A DNA stretch of 64,000 nt from Thermoplasmata archaeon (GTDB lineage: Archaea > Thermoplasmatota > DTKX01 > JAHFTX01): the NCBI GenBank assembly GCA_023265395.1, contig JAHFTX010000002.1, positions 1-64,000 of the forward strand, read 5' to 3'. Position 1 is the stretch's first letter. The number at the start of each line of letters is the position of its first letter. A program made the position numbers and the translations under genes. Of this stretch, positions 12,001 through 18,943 are shown piece after piece. Below the pieces are notes generated by a model. The model was given only the letters and a program-made list of their open reading frames with translations, had not been told where the DNA came from and made no database searches.

Positions 12001-12919
12001 CGCGCCGCAGGTGGGTGCGCCTCTTCTCGTCGGGGTCCACCAGCGCGCGGGCCTCCTGCAGCGCGCCGACCGCGGTATCCTCCTGACCGTCGGCCAGGGC
12101 CGTGGCGGCCGCGCGCAGCAGCTCCTCGGCCGCGGTCTTGGACGTGCCCTTGCCGCGCGAAGCGACCAGCTCGCGCGCCGAGCTGAGGGCGCCATCGAGG
12201 TGCTCGTTGCGCAGGTGGGCCAAGCGGGCGTGGACCTCCAGCACGGCGCCCAAGGCCGACTCGAAGTCCTTGTTGCCCATGGAGGCATGGATGGCGTCGA
12301 TGGCCTCCCGATGGCCCCCGCTCTCGGCTCCCAACTCCTCGATGAGGTCGAGGAAGCCCTCCGCCTCGTCGAGGACCACCAGCACCTGGACCCGCCGCAG
12401 CTCGTCGATCTCCGAGGTGGCTGCCTTGGCCAGCGCCAGCGCCTTGGTCCACCGCTTCTCCTGGAGGTTGGCCTTGAGGTCGGCGACGAGCTTCTTGGCG
12501 GGCACGAGGCGGTCGCCGCCCTCGCGTCGGGTGCTGGACATCTCCAGCTCCATGACCTTCTCCTCGCACTGCCAGAGCGCGTCCTGGACCACCTTCTGGG
12601 TCAAGCTCACCGACTCGTGCTCGATTCGCTCGAGGGTCTGGCCCGCAGGCTCGACCTCGCCGCGGGCCATCTCCCCTTGGACCTGGGTGATCAGCCGCTC
12701 GAGGCTCTCGGTGGCGGTCAGCCCCTGCAGCGCCCGCAGCCGCACCATCACCTCGTCGAGGCGGGACTGCAACGACTGCAGGGAGACCTCCCGCTTCTTC
12801 TTCTCGAGGCGGGCCTTCTCGGTCCCCGGACGGGTCGGACGAGCGGGAGCCTTGGGCGCCTTCCCGCTGAGCGCCTGTTGGAACTTGAGCAGATCCATCG
12901 GGTCCATCTGCTTCTTCAT
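3035..12919 (-). CDS. Giant repetitive alpha-helical protein (3,294 residues) with C-terminal Ig-like domain
   Basis: A continuous reading frame of 3,295 codons. After a short charged N-terminus, nearly the whole chain is helix-forming (Ala, Leu, Glu, Arg, Lys, Gln; almost no Cys or Trp). It is built from about thirty or more loosely similar units of about 90-100 residues. Each unit carries a turn of the form 'ALxxGEYxxAxxLxxxA': for example AIEGGEYQQAGLL, AMEVGEYDEALVAI, AMAEGEYDLAMELS, ALEEGEYADALELL. A 'GV-x-aixxAxxLL' segment often precedes it. The last about 110 residues change to a beta-rich CARDB/Ig-like domain (LSVSNIGKAPARNIAAKVSG). There is no signal peptide or membrane helix, so the protein is probably cytosolic. 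The start ATG (12919-12917) overlaps the TGA of the E1-like gene as ATGA, implying translational coupling. It resembles TPR/spectrin-like rods. The function is unknown; a scaffold or elongated structural element is inferred. Confidence 0.85.
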   Translation of the reverse strand: MKKQMDPMDLLKFQQALSGKAPKAPARPTRPGTEKARLEKKKREVSLQSLQSRLDEVMVRLRALQGLTATESLERLITQVQGEMARGEVEPAGQTLERIEHESVSLTQKVVQDALWQCEEKVMELEMSSTRREGGDRLVPAKKLVADLKANLQEKRWTKALALAKAATSEIDELRRVQVLVVLDEAEGFLDLIEELGAESGGHREAIDAIHASMGNKDFESALGAVLEVHARLAHLRNEHLDGALSSARELVASRGKGTSKTAAEELLRAAATALADGQEDTAVGALQEARALVDPDEKRRTHLRRELKQLAHQLREAGREGIGLETVETARASAVTAYEANDLTAAASHLEVAQNEFRRLVGALREVKLLVATTSKLLADRAVHGGDYDQPKTMLTEAKEYLRQGEVELAEELARSAKEETDQVFSDLVTTSVAEVATPLRSVQRPELQRLLAEIDAAIAAGTLEPVPGMLAQLRRQRTALEGHLTLVKERLGSMRHELSDAAAAGIDASAAAGVAADAETALERFDPTGATFSYTKARHLLRRSSFEHLRAMVRQTEDELATLRVAGIEVVEVETLLEGLWRKASHDRLGEAGEAAKDALARARQVSAAWEDWAAAAQEARQQVGTALLLGLPTEEQQRAIAQAGAAARAGRIEEACTRIRAAATALDHRSREQVAALLSEATPIVEKTAQVVAIPGLQARLAEAAGLWEHGLCAPAAAAIAFAKERAAEARTRYTAMTRSLTILGELLAQAQTFGVDLGGTTPLTEVRTAIKSGEFDAAQGRMDALRSSMEVAYASALGERQQQLEGQIVELAAVHIAVAPLRSQLQEAVTESRSKNFLHAWDRLRTIERGIGDLRKERSRLLYALEQATDAVGDVEQQGVPMDEARGMLERARTLIEEGTLVEAAGIVAGVGQIIEEGEESYARRRLEVLKGALGEVVQLRLHLPAIETARDQAATLLEEGQAIAALRAIEGAISALADQRALHRRAVERREELVDHLRLSAKVALEVPEAAELEMLGARAIEGGEYQQAGLLFEQATDATVRRLTQDLTARGASVREELAQARFEGVFSTDLEESLGALGELLGKRQVALAHELVGSVATNLQDRRTLADDVVKSLTGVHGAIDAAKAAGVKVARAEVVLSQADPLLAEGKYHEVLRLSRQATETVRKQEQGHTAAAARLEVVLAGIERAKRLAVPLPQTSEALGAATRAMEVGEYDEALVAIAAAGERLHHEQREGLPQRLAQLRERVEAEVAAGESLPEAEGDLSAAEGLLRDLPLTPEAAAQPLEGALLRLLAVTADLAAVAARLSAGEVAVQQLRDEVAHATAQGLVLPDIESQLQQVQEHLRSRRHKRMRAALSAVRATVREVTADLTAATAALEEAEALIGAIDYLALNLDGPLEAIEAAHRSFDRGEYRAAAEAASSAHAAAASAEMAAVGRAIVEAQSLQADLQALGLPTPEGGIEEAFSALAQRQMRSAYEGATASSAALIKAKEQYRAAAEAVRQARGALELAAVWQLHVEEAPYLVNQAVSTLSKARLGEAADLARRSISALATAAADRAGTLAGKLESEADQLHALGLPTAKFDGLLGISLDLVACGSPALAIQTIESTRGEMAALQRQHDWVSTNIVVLQEQLRRAPEFDVRVKDEVSSLTTARKALTKGELEGATAAVQLARRATRGNWVPKVEGALSAATEKAATLREHGLALSEVDDLLEQGEQALAADQFPQALEVISRARALLSEREAEVGDAAALLKAVRDLIIVGNRLDLPVGPYEDAVEQLEERLSRGDVEGVTPAAEQLVATVRADFTASLTAEIKQAQHRLEEVRAVGVGGIDDQFIRSARQLLTQYRFPAVREALEGGLSLIDQRQRGHERAVAELDRAAARIVLLRTAPGVSALGDSADTLEIARGAMAEGEYDLAMELSFEAANTADRLGAAQMLKEIERLDDVAVGAAEGTHRSNLHTHLERARTRLEGGSERYAKAIESLGAALRCDRLLTQQAELERLQLAIGGIPVRSTATDSAGHALAWTRTTIDSGEVAHGAVGLDVCRALTLWALLDERGVRLEPAAIAALTGAGRTLAGKSPVDARDALEEANRPLGEAARPWLTEQLDAAMAEVDALSTQGVRLPTVEFLSATEAAMERGGYIDASAVLQAGLASVRSAADSHGKAQGRIAALMEGMGTIEEGLDTGEVLELVDAANGLCEEGRYAAALQSCDRAEEALRALRIRSLGQTLARLRTFLGEISLEGAVDLTAPLAQLGAAEQALSRDDGDVALTLVEQSREQALQQRIRYSRVADAREALREIFASGELPLAEFKGLRSRIAAVLERDYRAELEARGRGEGTERPPAIAPWQDAQRLLVQYQTTLQEGLTIIIDHRRGMGLIESMEAGMRAGDYAGAEARLQECWTQVLAAERTAAQVALQNASEVVDQLGAAGLDASLVESLLARARSALEGGEADRTFHYVIEANRSGQTLLAAKQGVEELLEGGAELLSVAQNVGMLEADLGGATTLFESARQTMRSQDFETAHDLAEQGVTELRARLNDRIGEVRVEVATASAEAAVSQVPVDVVEEALAKAQEHLDAKRFLSAWKEVTGARASLEALRTGYERVAGEVGPLRERLDQARSRGVVVTGVEEALASIAAGLARGDLRQDRAILAAKEQLHAATVAHATTMEAQARATLKLLQDAGKDTSAHSGVLRDSAAALEEGEYADALELLHDTAELLQTDLAALLNGRMAKVNEDLARAKAASLELGGLSDRSRETAARLRAKELLAAASQLDAFEQDLRAVVGAKVTELFAALDSLIGSAKKQEIEVPEVANDRAKAASQRDAGALLEAAQTLRGAFDLAQQLVASGLEERLRLTKLAIAHAALLQIDPSRLQTYLGRAEDYLQKGNADRASFYASQCHREAERLIAKALPVAATTVEGEVAAALKAKHPSASRAAARLTEARAAFTAKDYPESLEGLQHTRLLLGTAEGGATTDAEFESQLTQARTLLASLAAAELNVTDLEEQLTTVTSLAGEQQLTEAKGQLEAFMATATQREDDHALVRRRYDGARDRIAAAEQAGIDVEEADDLLELALADVLNNDFGGAHQTLEQVEATLTSLLSAPPAPAKEPLPELVEVRGRLTAAAAMGADVDAARQLTDSAEQAWRDDRLDQARTLAQNASASIRRAILALRPEVVVDLQLQEELTVGRWSAAALSVSNIGKAPARNIAAKVSGGLFARRAEGIDLEVGQAKEVPLQVKPTDFGQIAYKVTVTYVRSSDNTSYTTEIDKVGTVPRPA

Positions 12920-13833
12920 CGCGTCCCCTCCCGGACCTCGATGCTCGGTCCCTCGGCGGTGGGGCGTGCACCGCGCACCGTCAATGGCCCCGCCTCCCCG
13001 CTCCCGTGGGTGCTGCAGCTGGGCGAGGGCGCAAGGTCCAACGTCTGGGCAGTGCCCGCCCAGCCATCGTAGTACCACACCCCCGAGAGCAGCGTCTCCT
13101 CGACCTTGCAAAGGAGCTTGAAGACTTCGCGCGCGCAGACACCGGCGACGACGGCGACCGTGCTGACCTCGGCCGGGACCGCAGGGGTGACCACCGTCGC
13201 GGCACCGCCGCCGCAACGGTAGTGCTGCTCGATGACGGCGCGGTGGGTGGCATTGAGGGTGCATTCGTAGCAGGTCGACCCCCGCGGTGTGCTGACCTGC
13301 ACACGTCCGCGCAGCCCCTCGATGCCGCCGTCGACGTAGGGCACCTGGCGGTGGATCGCCAGGGCACAGAGCGTCAGCCGCGGCCCGATGCCGTCGAGGC
13401 ATCCGACGAAGAGGTCGACCTTCGCCAGCTGCTCACGGTGGTCCTCGAGCGCCTGCTCGATGGTGGAGGGCAGCACGATCAGCTGGGCCCCCGCTGGAGG
13501 GCGACCCGCCGGACGCAACCGGCGCAGCCCTTCGGCGGCGGCGTCGACCTTGCGACGCCGCGCCGCCGCGTCCTGGGGGGTGAAGAGGCAGCAGCGCCCA
13601 AGGTTGGCGCCCACGACCGTATCAGGATCGATCAGCAACAGCGTCCCGACGCCGCCGAGCAGCAGGTCCTTGGCCACCTCGTTGCCCAAGGCCCCAAGGC
13701 CGACCACCGCGACCGTCGAGTCGGCCAGGGCAGGAGCGTCGAACCACGGCAGCAGCCGGGCGCGAGCCAGCGGGTCGTCGTCTGCGGCACCGACGACGAC
13801 CAGCGGTGGTGGGGGGTTACCCTGCGCGTCCAT
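12916..13833 (-). CDS. Ubiquitin-E1-like (ThiF/MoeB/UBA superfamily) adenylating enzyme
   Basis: A 305-residue E1-like protein. The Rossmann ATP site reads GLGALG (45-50), followed by D69 at the end of strand 2, N77/R80 (NLGR), K95 and D147 in GCLDG, all standard adenylation-domain residues. A CYEC pair (C188, C191) sits where E1s bind zinc, written 'CYECTL' much like eukaryotic UBA3/UBA1 ('C-x-E-C-T'). The matching second zinc pair appears as C273-x2-H276. C207, in HYRCGGG, lies at about the position of the catalytic cysteine of UBA-type E1s. E1-like enzymes adenylate the C-terminal glycine of a ubiquitin-fold protein for conjugation or sulfur transfer. No rhodanese domain, Ubl, E2 or JAB gene is visible in the window. 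It is the first gene of the operon with the giant helical protein and the C4HC3 protein. Its position argues for a specialised conjugation system over thiamine or molybdopterin synthesis, but that is inference. Confidence 0.85.
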   Translation of the reverse strand: MDAQGNPPPPLVVVGAADDDPLARARLLPWFDAPALADSTVAVVGLGALGNEVAKDLLLGGVGTLLLIDPDTVVGANLGRCCLFTPQDAAARRRKVDAAAEGLRRLRPAGRPPAGAQLIVLPSTIEQALEDHREQLAKVDLFVGCLDGIGPRLTLCALAIHRQVPYVDGGIEGLRGRVQVSTPRGSTCYECTLNATHRAVIEQHYRCGGGAATVVTPAVPAEVSTVAVVAGVCAREVFKLLCKVEETLLSGVWYYDGWAGTAQTLDLAPSPSCSTHGSGEAGPLTVRGARPTAEGPSIEVREGTR

Positions 13834-13887
13834 GGCCCTTCGCGCGCGCCCGCCCGTGCGCGCAGTATCTAGGGGAACCTGGGGGCC

Positions 13888-13900
13888 ACCTATAAATGGG
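13888..13900 (-). promoter_or_regulatory. TATA-like box for the E1-like/giant-protein operon
   Basis: Read on the minus strand this is CCATTTATAGG, a good archaeal TATA box in an otherwise very GC-rich gap between the operon and the RND exporter gene. It would place transcription start near 13,867, giving a leader of about 34 bases with a purine-rich GAAGGG just before the ATG at 13,833. The plus-strand reading (TATAAA) has no gene to serve. Confidence 0.5.
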
Positions 13901-13929
13901 CCGCCCCCTCGCTGCGCCGCTGCGGCATC

Positions 13930-16464
13930 CTAGGGAGCGCCCTCGTGCCGGGGGCGTGCTCCCCTGCGGGGAGGTCGCAGCAGGCCCACCGACCATGCAA
14001 GCAGGGCGACGGGCAGCACCAGCGCCGCGAGGATGGTCACATAGACGATGGCCACCGAGCTGATCAGGCCGAAGGTCTGAGTCAGGGGGAGCGGGGTCAG
14101 CAACAGCGTCCCAAAGCCCAGCACGGTCGTCGCCGCCGAGAGGATCACCGCAGCGCCCGTGCGCTCGATGGTGGTGCGCATGGCGATCCGCGGCGGTGTA
14201 CGCTTGACCTCCTGCAGGTAGCGCTCGATGATGTGGATGGAGTAGTCGATGCCCATGCCGATGATCAGGGCCGTGATGGTCAGCGTCAGGACGTTGAGGG
14301 GGATGCGCACCAGCCACATGGTGCCCAGCACCCAGAGCGTCGCCACCGCCACCGGTGCGAGGGCGAGCACGCCCAGCAGGGGCCGCCCCGAGCGCCCGTG
14401 CCAGTAGACCAACAGCACCCCGCTGAGCGCCAACGACTCGATGGTGGACCACACCTGGCTCGCCGCCATGGCATCGAGGGTGGTCACGGTCAGCACCACC
14501 GAACCGGTGACCACCACGCTGCCGCCGCCAAAGGGCACGCGGTCCTCCCGCAGCTGGCTCACCAGGCGCCGCGCGGCAGGGGCGTCGGCAGCGTCGATGA
14601 GCACCCGCACCACGGCAGCGTCGTAGGTGCTGCCGTGGCGATGCAGCAGCGGGCCGGCCGACGGCTCATCGGTGCTCCAGAGCAGGTCGAAGAGGCCGAT
14701 GACGTCGCTGTCCCCCATCTGTGGTTGGGGGCCGCCATCGGCGCGCAGGTGGAATCGCTCGAGCAACGTCGGGTCGGCTGCCGCCGCCGCGGCGGCCCAT
14801 GTGCTGACCGATCGGATGGCGGGGACCGAAACGCCGTCGGCGACGACGACGACGACCCCTTCGTCGTCGGCGACGTTGGCGCTCATCTGCGCCACTGCCG
14901 AGTAGCCTTCGATGGTGGCGACGGTCCCCTCGAGCAGCAAGTACCCCTCGGCAAAGGAGGCCGCCGGGAAGGAGGTGGCGATCCGATCCGCCGTGACCAG
15001 CTCGGGCGTGTCGGAAGGGACGAAGTCGCGCACCGAGAAGTCCTGGTGCAGCTGCGTCGCCGCCACCATCGCCCCGCTGGTGAGCAGCACCACCGCCAGG
15101 GCCACCAGGACCGGCGCGCGGTACATGCCCTTGGCGCCCAACGCCAGCGTCCGCGCCAGCACCGGCCGGCGGCGCTCCTCGACCACCGCCGTCCTGGCCC
15201 CGCGCCGGTCGAGCAGCGCCCGCACCGGCAGGTGGAAGAAGAGCGTCAGCAGGAAGACGTAGCCGATCCCCAGCCCCGCCAGGAGCCCAAACTCCCGGAT
15301 GGGCGGCAAGGTCGAGGTCAGATTGGTCAGGAAGGCGCCCACCGTGGTGACCACCGACAGCAGCAGCGCCACCCACTGGTCGTCGACGGCGTGCGCCAGG
15401 GCGCGTTGCGGCGAGCGCATCTGCGGCAGCAGCTCGCGATAGCGCAAGGTGAGGTAGATGCTGTAGTCGATGCCCAAGCCGACGATCAGCGGGAAGACCG
15501 CGATGTCGAGGGCGTTGAGGGTCAGCCCCAACCACATCGCGGTGCCTACGGTCCAGAGCAGCCCCAGAGCCAGCGTCAGCAGCGGCAGCAGCACGTAGCT
15601 GGCCTGCCGGAAGGTCAGCAGCAACACCGTCACCATCAGCAGCAGCACCCCGCCGATCAGCAGCGGCGCCTCGCGGTCGGTCGCGACGTCCATGGTGTGG
15701 CTGAGCAGCGCTGCGTCGGTGTGGCGGAAGGTCACCGTCCCCGGTGGCAGCTGCGCGGTGACCTGCTGGAGCCGCAGCGAGGTCCGGGTCAACTGGGTGT
15801 CCGAGAGCGTGTAGTCGACCTGCACCACCACCAGGGTCGACGATGCCGAAGGCCAGTGCGCGAGCGGGTCGGTCCCGTCGCTGGCAGGCAGCAGCGTCAG
15901 CAGCAGGATCCGCAGCTGCTGCAGCTGCGCGCTGCTCCGGCCCGAGGCGTTGACCATCCGCTCGTCGATGGTGCCACGCAGGAAGGGCAGGAGCACCGAA
16001 TCCCGCAGGGTGCGCAGCTCGGGGTCGGTGCAGTTCGCGATGGTGCGGCCCGGCACGGTGACGAGCCCGCCGTCGGGTCCGGGTTGCAGGGCACACAGGC
16101 TGTCGACCACGGTCGAGAGCGAGAGGACCTGCTGCACGCCGCTGATGTGCCCCAGGGCGACCACCGCCGCCTGGGTCGTACGCAACCCTTGCGGGGAGAG
16201 CACGTCGGTGCCCTCGACGAGCACCGTGTGGACGACGTAGCGCTGGCCGAAGTGGTCGACGACCCGCTGCTGGGCATGGGCGACCTCGTCGTCGGGGAAG
16301 AAGCGGCTCAGCTGGGTGTCGATGCGCAACGGCTGCTGCAGCAGGGGGAGCGCCAGCAGCACGGTGATCAGCAGGACGGCCAGAAGGCTGCCACGGGCGT
16401 GGCGCTGGACCAGGCGCCCCGGCGAAGGTGGCGGGCTCCCCATGGACCGGCGCACGCCCGCCAT
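13930..16464 (-). CDS. RND/MMPL-family membrane exporter
   Basis: An 844-residue integral membrane protein with the duplicated RND layout. Each half has one N-terminal helix, a large external loop domain (about residues 50-245 and 480-665), and a cluster of five helices. Each half repeats the proton-relay/sterol-sensing-type motif: GLGIDYSIYLTLRYRE in the first and GMGIDYSIHIIERYLQ in the second, both with the Asp on helix 4. This is the MmpL/HpnN-like subgroup found singly in archaea, which moves lipids or other hydrophobic molecules using the proton gradient. No membrane-fusion or outer-membrane partner is expected or seen. The gene starts 21 bases after the stop of aMBF1 on the same strand, so the two may be co-transcribed. 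The substrate is not predictable. Confidence 0.87.
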   Translation of the reverse strand: MAGVRRSMGSPPPSPGRLVQRHARGSLLAVLLITVLLALPLLQQPLRIDTQLSRFFPDDEVAHAQQRVVDHFGQRYVVHTVLVEGTDVLSPQGLRTTQAAVVALGHISGVQQVLSLSTVVDSLCALQPGPDGGLVTVPGRTIANCTDPELRTLRDSVLLPFLRGTIDERMVNASGRSSAQLQQLRILLLTLLPASDGTDPLAHWPSASSTLVVVQVDYTLSDTQLTRTSLRLQQVTAQLPPGTVTFRHTDAALLSHTMDVATDREAPLLIGGVLLLMVTVLLLTFRQASYVLLPLLTLALGLLWTVGTAMWLGLTLNALDIAVFPLIVGLGIDYSIYLTLRYRELLPQMRSPQRALAHAVDDQWVALLLSVVTTVGAFLTNLTSTLPPIREFGLLAGLGIGYVFLLTLFFHLPVRALLDRRGARTAVVEERRRPVLARTLALGAKGMYRAPVLVALAVVLLTSGAMVAATQLHQDFSVRDFVPSDTPELVTADRIATSFPAASFAEGYLLLEGTVATIEGYSAVAQMSANVADDEGVVVVVADGVSVPAIRSVSTWAAAAAAADPTLLERFHLRADGGPQPQMGDSDVIGLFDLLWSTDEPSAGPLLHRHGSTYDAAVVRVLIDAADAPAARRLVSQLREDRVPFGGGSVVVTGSVVLTVTTLDAMAASQVWSTIESLALSGVLLVYWHGRSGRPLLGVLALAPVAVATLWVLGTMWLVRIPLNVLTLTITALIIGMGIDYSIHIIERYLQEVKRTPPRIAMRTTIERTGAAVILSAATTVLGFGTLLLTPLPLTQTFGLISSVAIVYVTILAALVLPVALLAWSVGLLRPPRRGARPRHEGAP

Positions 16465-16485
16465 CTTCCCCCTTGCACCACGGCG

Positions 16486-16998
16486 CTAGGTGCGCTTGCG
16501 CCCCACGAGGTCGCCCAGGGTCATCGGTCCGCTGTGGCCGCGCCGGGGCGCCGCTGCGCCCTCGACGGGCTCGAGCAGCCGCACGCCCAGCACCCGTTCG
16601 AGCTTGCCGATCATCTGCGGCGAGGGGCGGAAGGTCTGTCCCTCCAGCTGCGCCACGATCGACTTTCGCTCGTTGAGGACCTTGCCCAGCTCCTCGTGGC
16701 TCCAGCCCTTGGCGTTGCGCGCAGTGGCGATGCGCCGCCCATAGTCCTCGGCGAGCTCGAGCGGCCCGCCCTCGAGGACATCGGGGGCTGGCGGCGCCGG
16801 GCCGGCCCGCCGGCTGGCGCGCGGTGCGGAGCTCCCCAGGGGGTCGAGCGCCGAACGGGGTCGCACCTGGGCTGCTTCGGCGGCGGGCTCGAGAGGCGTC
16901 CCCATCTTCCCGCAGCCGGCGCACAGCTGCAGACGCACCCCCTCGATCTCGTAGGCCGCCAGGGGCACCTCCTTGCCGCACATCTCGCAGGAGGCCAT
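16486..16998 (-). CDS. Archaeal multiprotein bridging factor 1 (aMBF1)
   Basis: A 170-residue protein. The N-terminal zinc ribbon has C4-x2-C7 (CEMC) and C26-x2-C29 (CAGC) around a short sheet. A Pro/Ala-rich linker (about 40-80) leads to a Cro/C1-type helix-turn-helix (about 86-140: YGRRIATARNAKGWSHEELG, then KVLNERKSIVAQLE). This two-part layout is the signature of archaeal MBF1, a conserved factor associated with translation and transcription whose exact role is still debated. A CTTTAGA box about 27 bases upstream of the ATG, read on the minus strand near 17,020-17,030, suggests a leaderless transcript. It diverges from PAN. Confidence 0.92.
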   Translation of the reverse strand: MASCEMCGKEVPLAAYEIEGVRLQLCAGCGKMGTPLEPAAEAAQVRPRSALDPLGSSAPRASRRAGPAPPAPDVLEGGPLELAEDYGRRIATARNAKGWSHEELGKVLNERKSIVAQLEGQTFRPSPQMIGKLERVLGVRLLEPVEGAAAPRRGHSGPMTLGDLVGRKRT

Positions 16999-17125
16999 GG
17001 GTTGGCCAAGCGGAGTCGGTCTAAAGAGGATTCCCCAGGAGCGTGGCCAGCTCGATGGGGGCAGCCCCCCGAGGGCGCCCGCTGAGCACGCAGTGGCGAC
17101 CCCGCAGGGGTGGCCGCAGCTAAGG

Positions 17126-17134
17126 TATTAAATA
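17126..17134 (+). promoter_or_regulatory. TATA box for the PAN gene
   Basis: TATTAAATA stands out in GC-rich surroundings. A start site about 25 bases on (near 17,157) leaves a roughly 30-base leader before the ATG at 17,188, and supports that ATG over an in-frame upstream start at 17,110, which would lie before the TATA box. Confidence 0.65.
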
Positions 17135-17187
17135 GGGGCGCCCATAGACCGAACGCGGAACGACTCCGTACCCAGGACGTTGAGTGG

Positions 17188-18441
17188 ATGCCAGAGGAAG
17201 AAGAGTACGTCAAGAAGCGCGCCGAGACCCCGGTCACCCCCGAAGAGGAGGCCGAGCTCTCGCACTACCTGACGGAGCGCATCTCGATCCTCGAGAACCG
17301 CAACACCCAGCTGATGGAGGAAGTGCGGCGTGCCGAGAGCGAACGCCGATACGTCGAGAACGAGCTGATCCGCCTCCAGAAGGAGATCAAGCGGCTGCGG
17401 ATGGAGCTCGAACGGCTCAAGACACCGCCGCTGATCATCGGCTTCATCCGCGACGTCCTTGAGGACGGCCGCGTGGTGGTCCGCTCCTCGACCGGCCCAG
17501 ACTTCATCGTGTACGCCGCCGACTTCATCGACAAGAAGAAGCTCGAGGTCAACGCCCGCGTGGCGATGAACAAGCAGACCCTGTGCATCATGTCGGTGCT
17601 CCCGGCGCCGATGGACCCCATCGTCTCGGGCGCCGAGGTCATCGAGGCGCCGTCCATCTCCTATGAGGACATCGGGGGGCTCGACGACCAGATCCGCGAG
17701 ATCAAGGAGACCGTCGAGTACCCGATGACCAACCCAGGACTGTTCAAGAAGGTCGGGATCGAGCCCCCCAAGGGCGTGCTGCTCATCGGTCCGCCCGGCA
17801 CCGGCAAGACGCTGCTGGCCAAGGCCGTGGCCAACTCGACCAAGGCGACCTTCATCCGCCTGGTGGGTTCCGAGCTGGTCCAGAAGTACATCGGCGAGGG
17901 CGCCCGCCTGGTGCGCGAGCTCTTCGAGCTGGCCAAGGAGAAGTCCCCCAGCATCGTCTTCATCGACGAGCTCGACGCCATCGGCGCCAAGCGCCTGGAG
18001 GTGGCCACCTCCGGTGACCGCGAGGTCCAGCGCACGCTGATGCAGCTGCTCGCCGAGCTCGACGGCTTCGACCCGATCGGTGAGGTCAAGATCATCGCGG
18101 CGACCAACCGCGTCGACATCCTCGATGATGCCCTCCTGCGGCCCGGCCGCTTCGACCGCATCATCGACGTGCCGGTGCCCGAGCCCTCGGCGCGGTCGAA
18201 GATCTTCAGGATCCACACGCGCAAGATGAACCTCGATGGCGAGTTCGACTTCGACGTCCTCGCCTCCAAGGCCGACGGCGCCACTGGCGCCGACGTCAAG
18301 GCCATCTGCACCGAGGCGGGCATGTTCGCCATCCGCGCGGGCCGCGAGTCGGTGACCAAGGCGGACTTCGAGGACGCGATCGCCAAGGTCCTGATGGAGG
18401 ACCACAACTCGGCCAAAGAGGCCGGGGTGATGTTCGCCTAG
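17188..18441 (+). CDS. pan: Proteasome-activating nucleotidase (PAN), AAA+ ATPase
   Basis: A 417-residue homologue of the eukaryotic 26S Rpt subunits. An N-terminal coiled coil (about residues 20-80, heptads of Leu/Ile/Arg) pairs subunits and recognises substrates. An OB-type domain follows (about 82-150), then a complete AAA+ module: Walker A GPPGTGKT (201-208), pore loop KYIGEG (around 234) and Walker [13 protein letters not shown] hexamers unfold proteins with ATP and feed them to the 20S proteasome. The C-terminus reads VMFA, so the HbYX motif that docks into the 20S ring carries Phe in place of Tyr, which is a notable variation. The start is fixed by the TATA box at 17,126. Two further plus-strand genes follow at 22- and 15-base gaps and are probably co-transcribed. 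Confidence 0.95.
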   Translation: MPEEEEYVKKRAETPVTPEEEAELSHYLTERISILENRNTQLMEEVRRAESERRYVENELIRLQKEIKRLRMELERLKTPPLIIGFIRDVLEDGRVVVRSSTGPDFIVYAADFIDKKKLEVNARVAMNKQTLCIMSVLPAPMDPIVSGAEVIEAPSISYEDIGGLDDQIREIKETVEYPMTNPGLFKKVGIEPPKGVLLIGPPGTGKTLLAKAVANSTKATFIRLVGSELVQKYIGEGARLVRELFELAKEKSPSIVFIDELDAIGAKRLEVATSGDREVQRTLMQLLAELDGFDPIGEVKIIAATNRVDILDDALLRPGRFDRIIDVPVPEPSARSKIFRIHTRKMNLDGEFDFDVLASKADGATGADVKAICTEAGMFAIRAGRESVTKADFEDAIAKVLMEDHNSAKEAGVMFA

Positions 18442-18463
18442 CCGCCGCGACGGCCCTGCGCCC

Positions 18464-18928
18464 ATGCTGCAGCCTGCAGACCCCGCGGCCCCCGATGAGG
18501 ACGCAGGCATCGCCCACCTGGCCGAGCTCGATGGCCATAACGCGGTCACCCAGATCCTGCTGGCGGCACGCGACAGCGTCTCGCGCCAACTGGGAGTCGA
18601 GCTCTCCTTCTCGCGCCATCTGCAGGACCACCTCCATGTCTCCTGTCGCACCAGCATCCTGGCCTATGGGCCGCAGGAGGCCCAAGCGATGATGGAGCGC
18701 GAGATCCACCGGCAGCTGCGGCTGCGTCGGCGCCACACCCTCGACGAGGCGGAACGCAAGGTCCTCGACCGCCTGCCCCCCGAGAGCGCCCAGGGGCGCC
18801 TGGCCCAGAGCGCGCGCGCCCCGGCAGCATCCGAGGCCATCGGTGCTGCCGAGCGCGTCGACGTCGGGTTGCCCTACCTTGGCGGCATCTCGTTGGGTTC
18901 GCCGCTGCGGCAGCTCGGCCCCCGATAG
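18464..18928 (+). CDS. Uncharacterised protein downstream of PAN
   Basis: A 154-residue soluble protein that I do not recognise. Residues 20-100 look like a compact alpha/beta domain: a helix (HNAVTQILLAARDSVSRQLG), a strand with 'VELSFSRHLQDHLHVSCRTS', then a helix rich in Gln/Glu and Arg (EAQAMMEREIHRQLRLRRR). The final third is Ala/Pro-rich and probably flexible. Codon use matches its neighbours. It lies 22 bases after PAN and 15 bases before the cysteine peptidase gene, so it probably shares their transcript. That position would suit a proteolysis-linked role such as an adaptor, but nothing in its sequence shows this. Confidence 0.7.
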   Translation: MLQPADPAAPDEDAGIAHLAELDGHNAVTQILLAARDSVSRQLGVELSFSRHLQDHLHVSCRTSILAYGPQEAQAMMEREIHRQLRLRRRHTLDEAERKVLDRLPPESAQGRLAQSARAPAASEAIGAAERVDVGLPYLGGISLGSPLRQLGPR

Positions 18929-18943
18929 GGCGGTGGGGCACAC

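Noticed and set aside
2714-13121. Very long open frames on the plus strand opposite the giant helical gene
   Set aside because: They are antisense shadows produced by high GC third positions; their translations are Arg/Gly/Ala-rich or low complexity with no domain features.
12916-13833. E1-like gene as a plain thiamine or molybdopterin enzyme
   Set aside because: No thiS, moaD or rhodanese partner is present; zinc pairs and context favour a different role, although it cannot be excluded without phylogeny.
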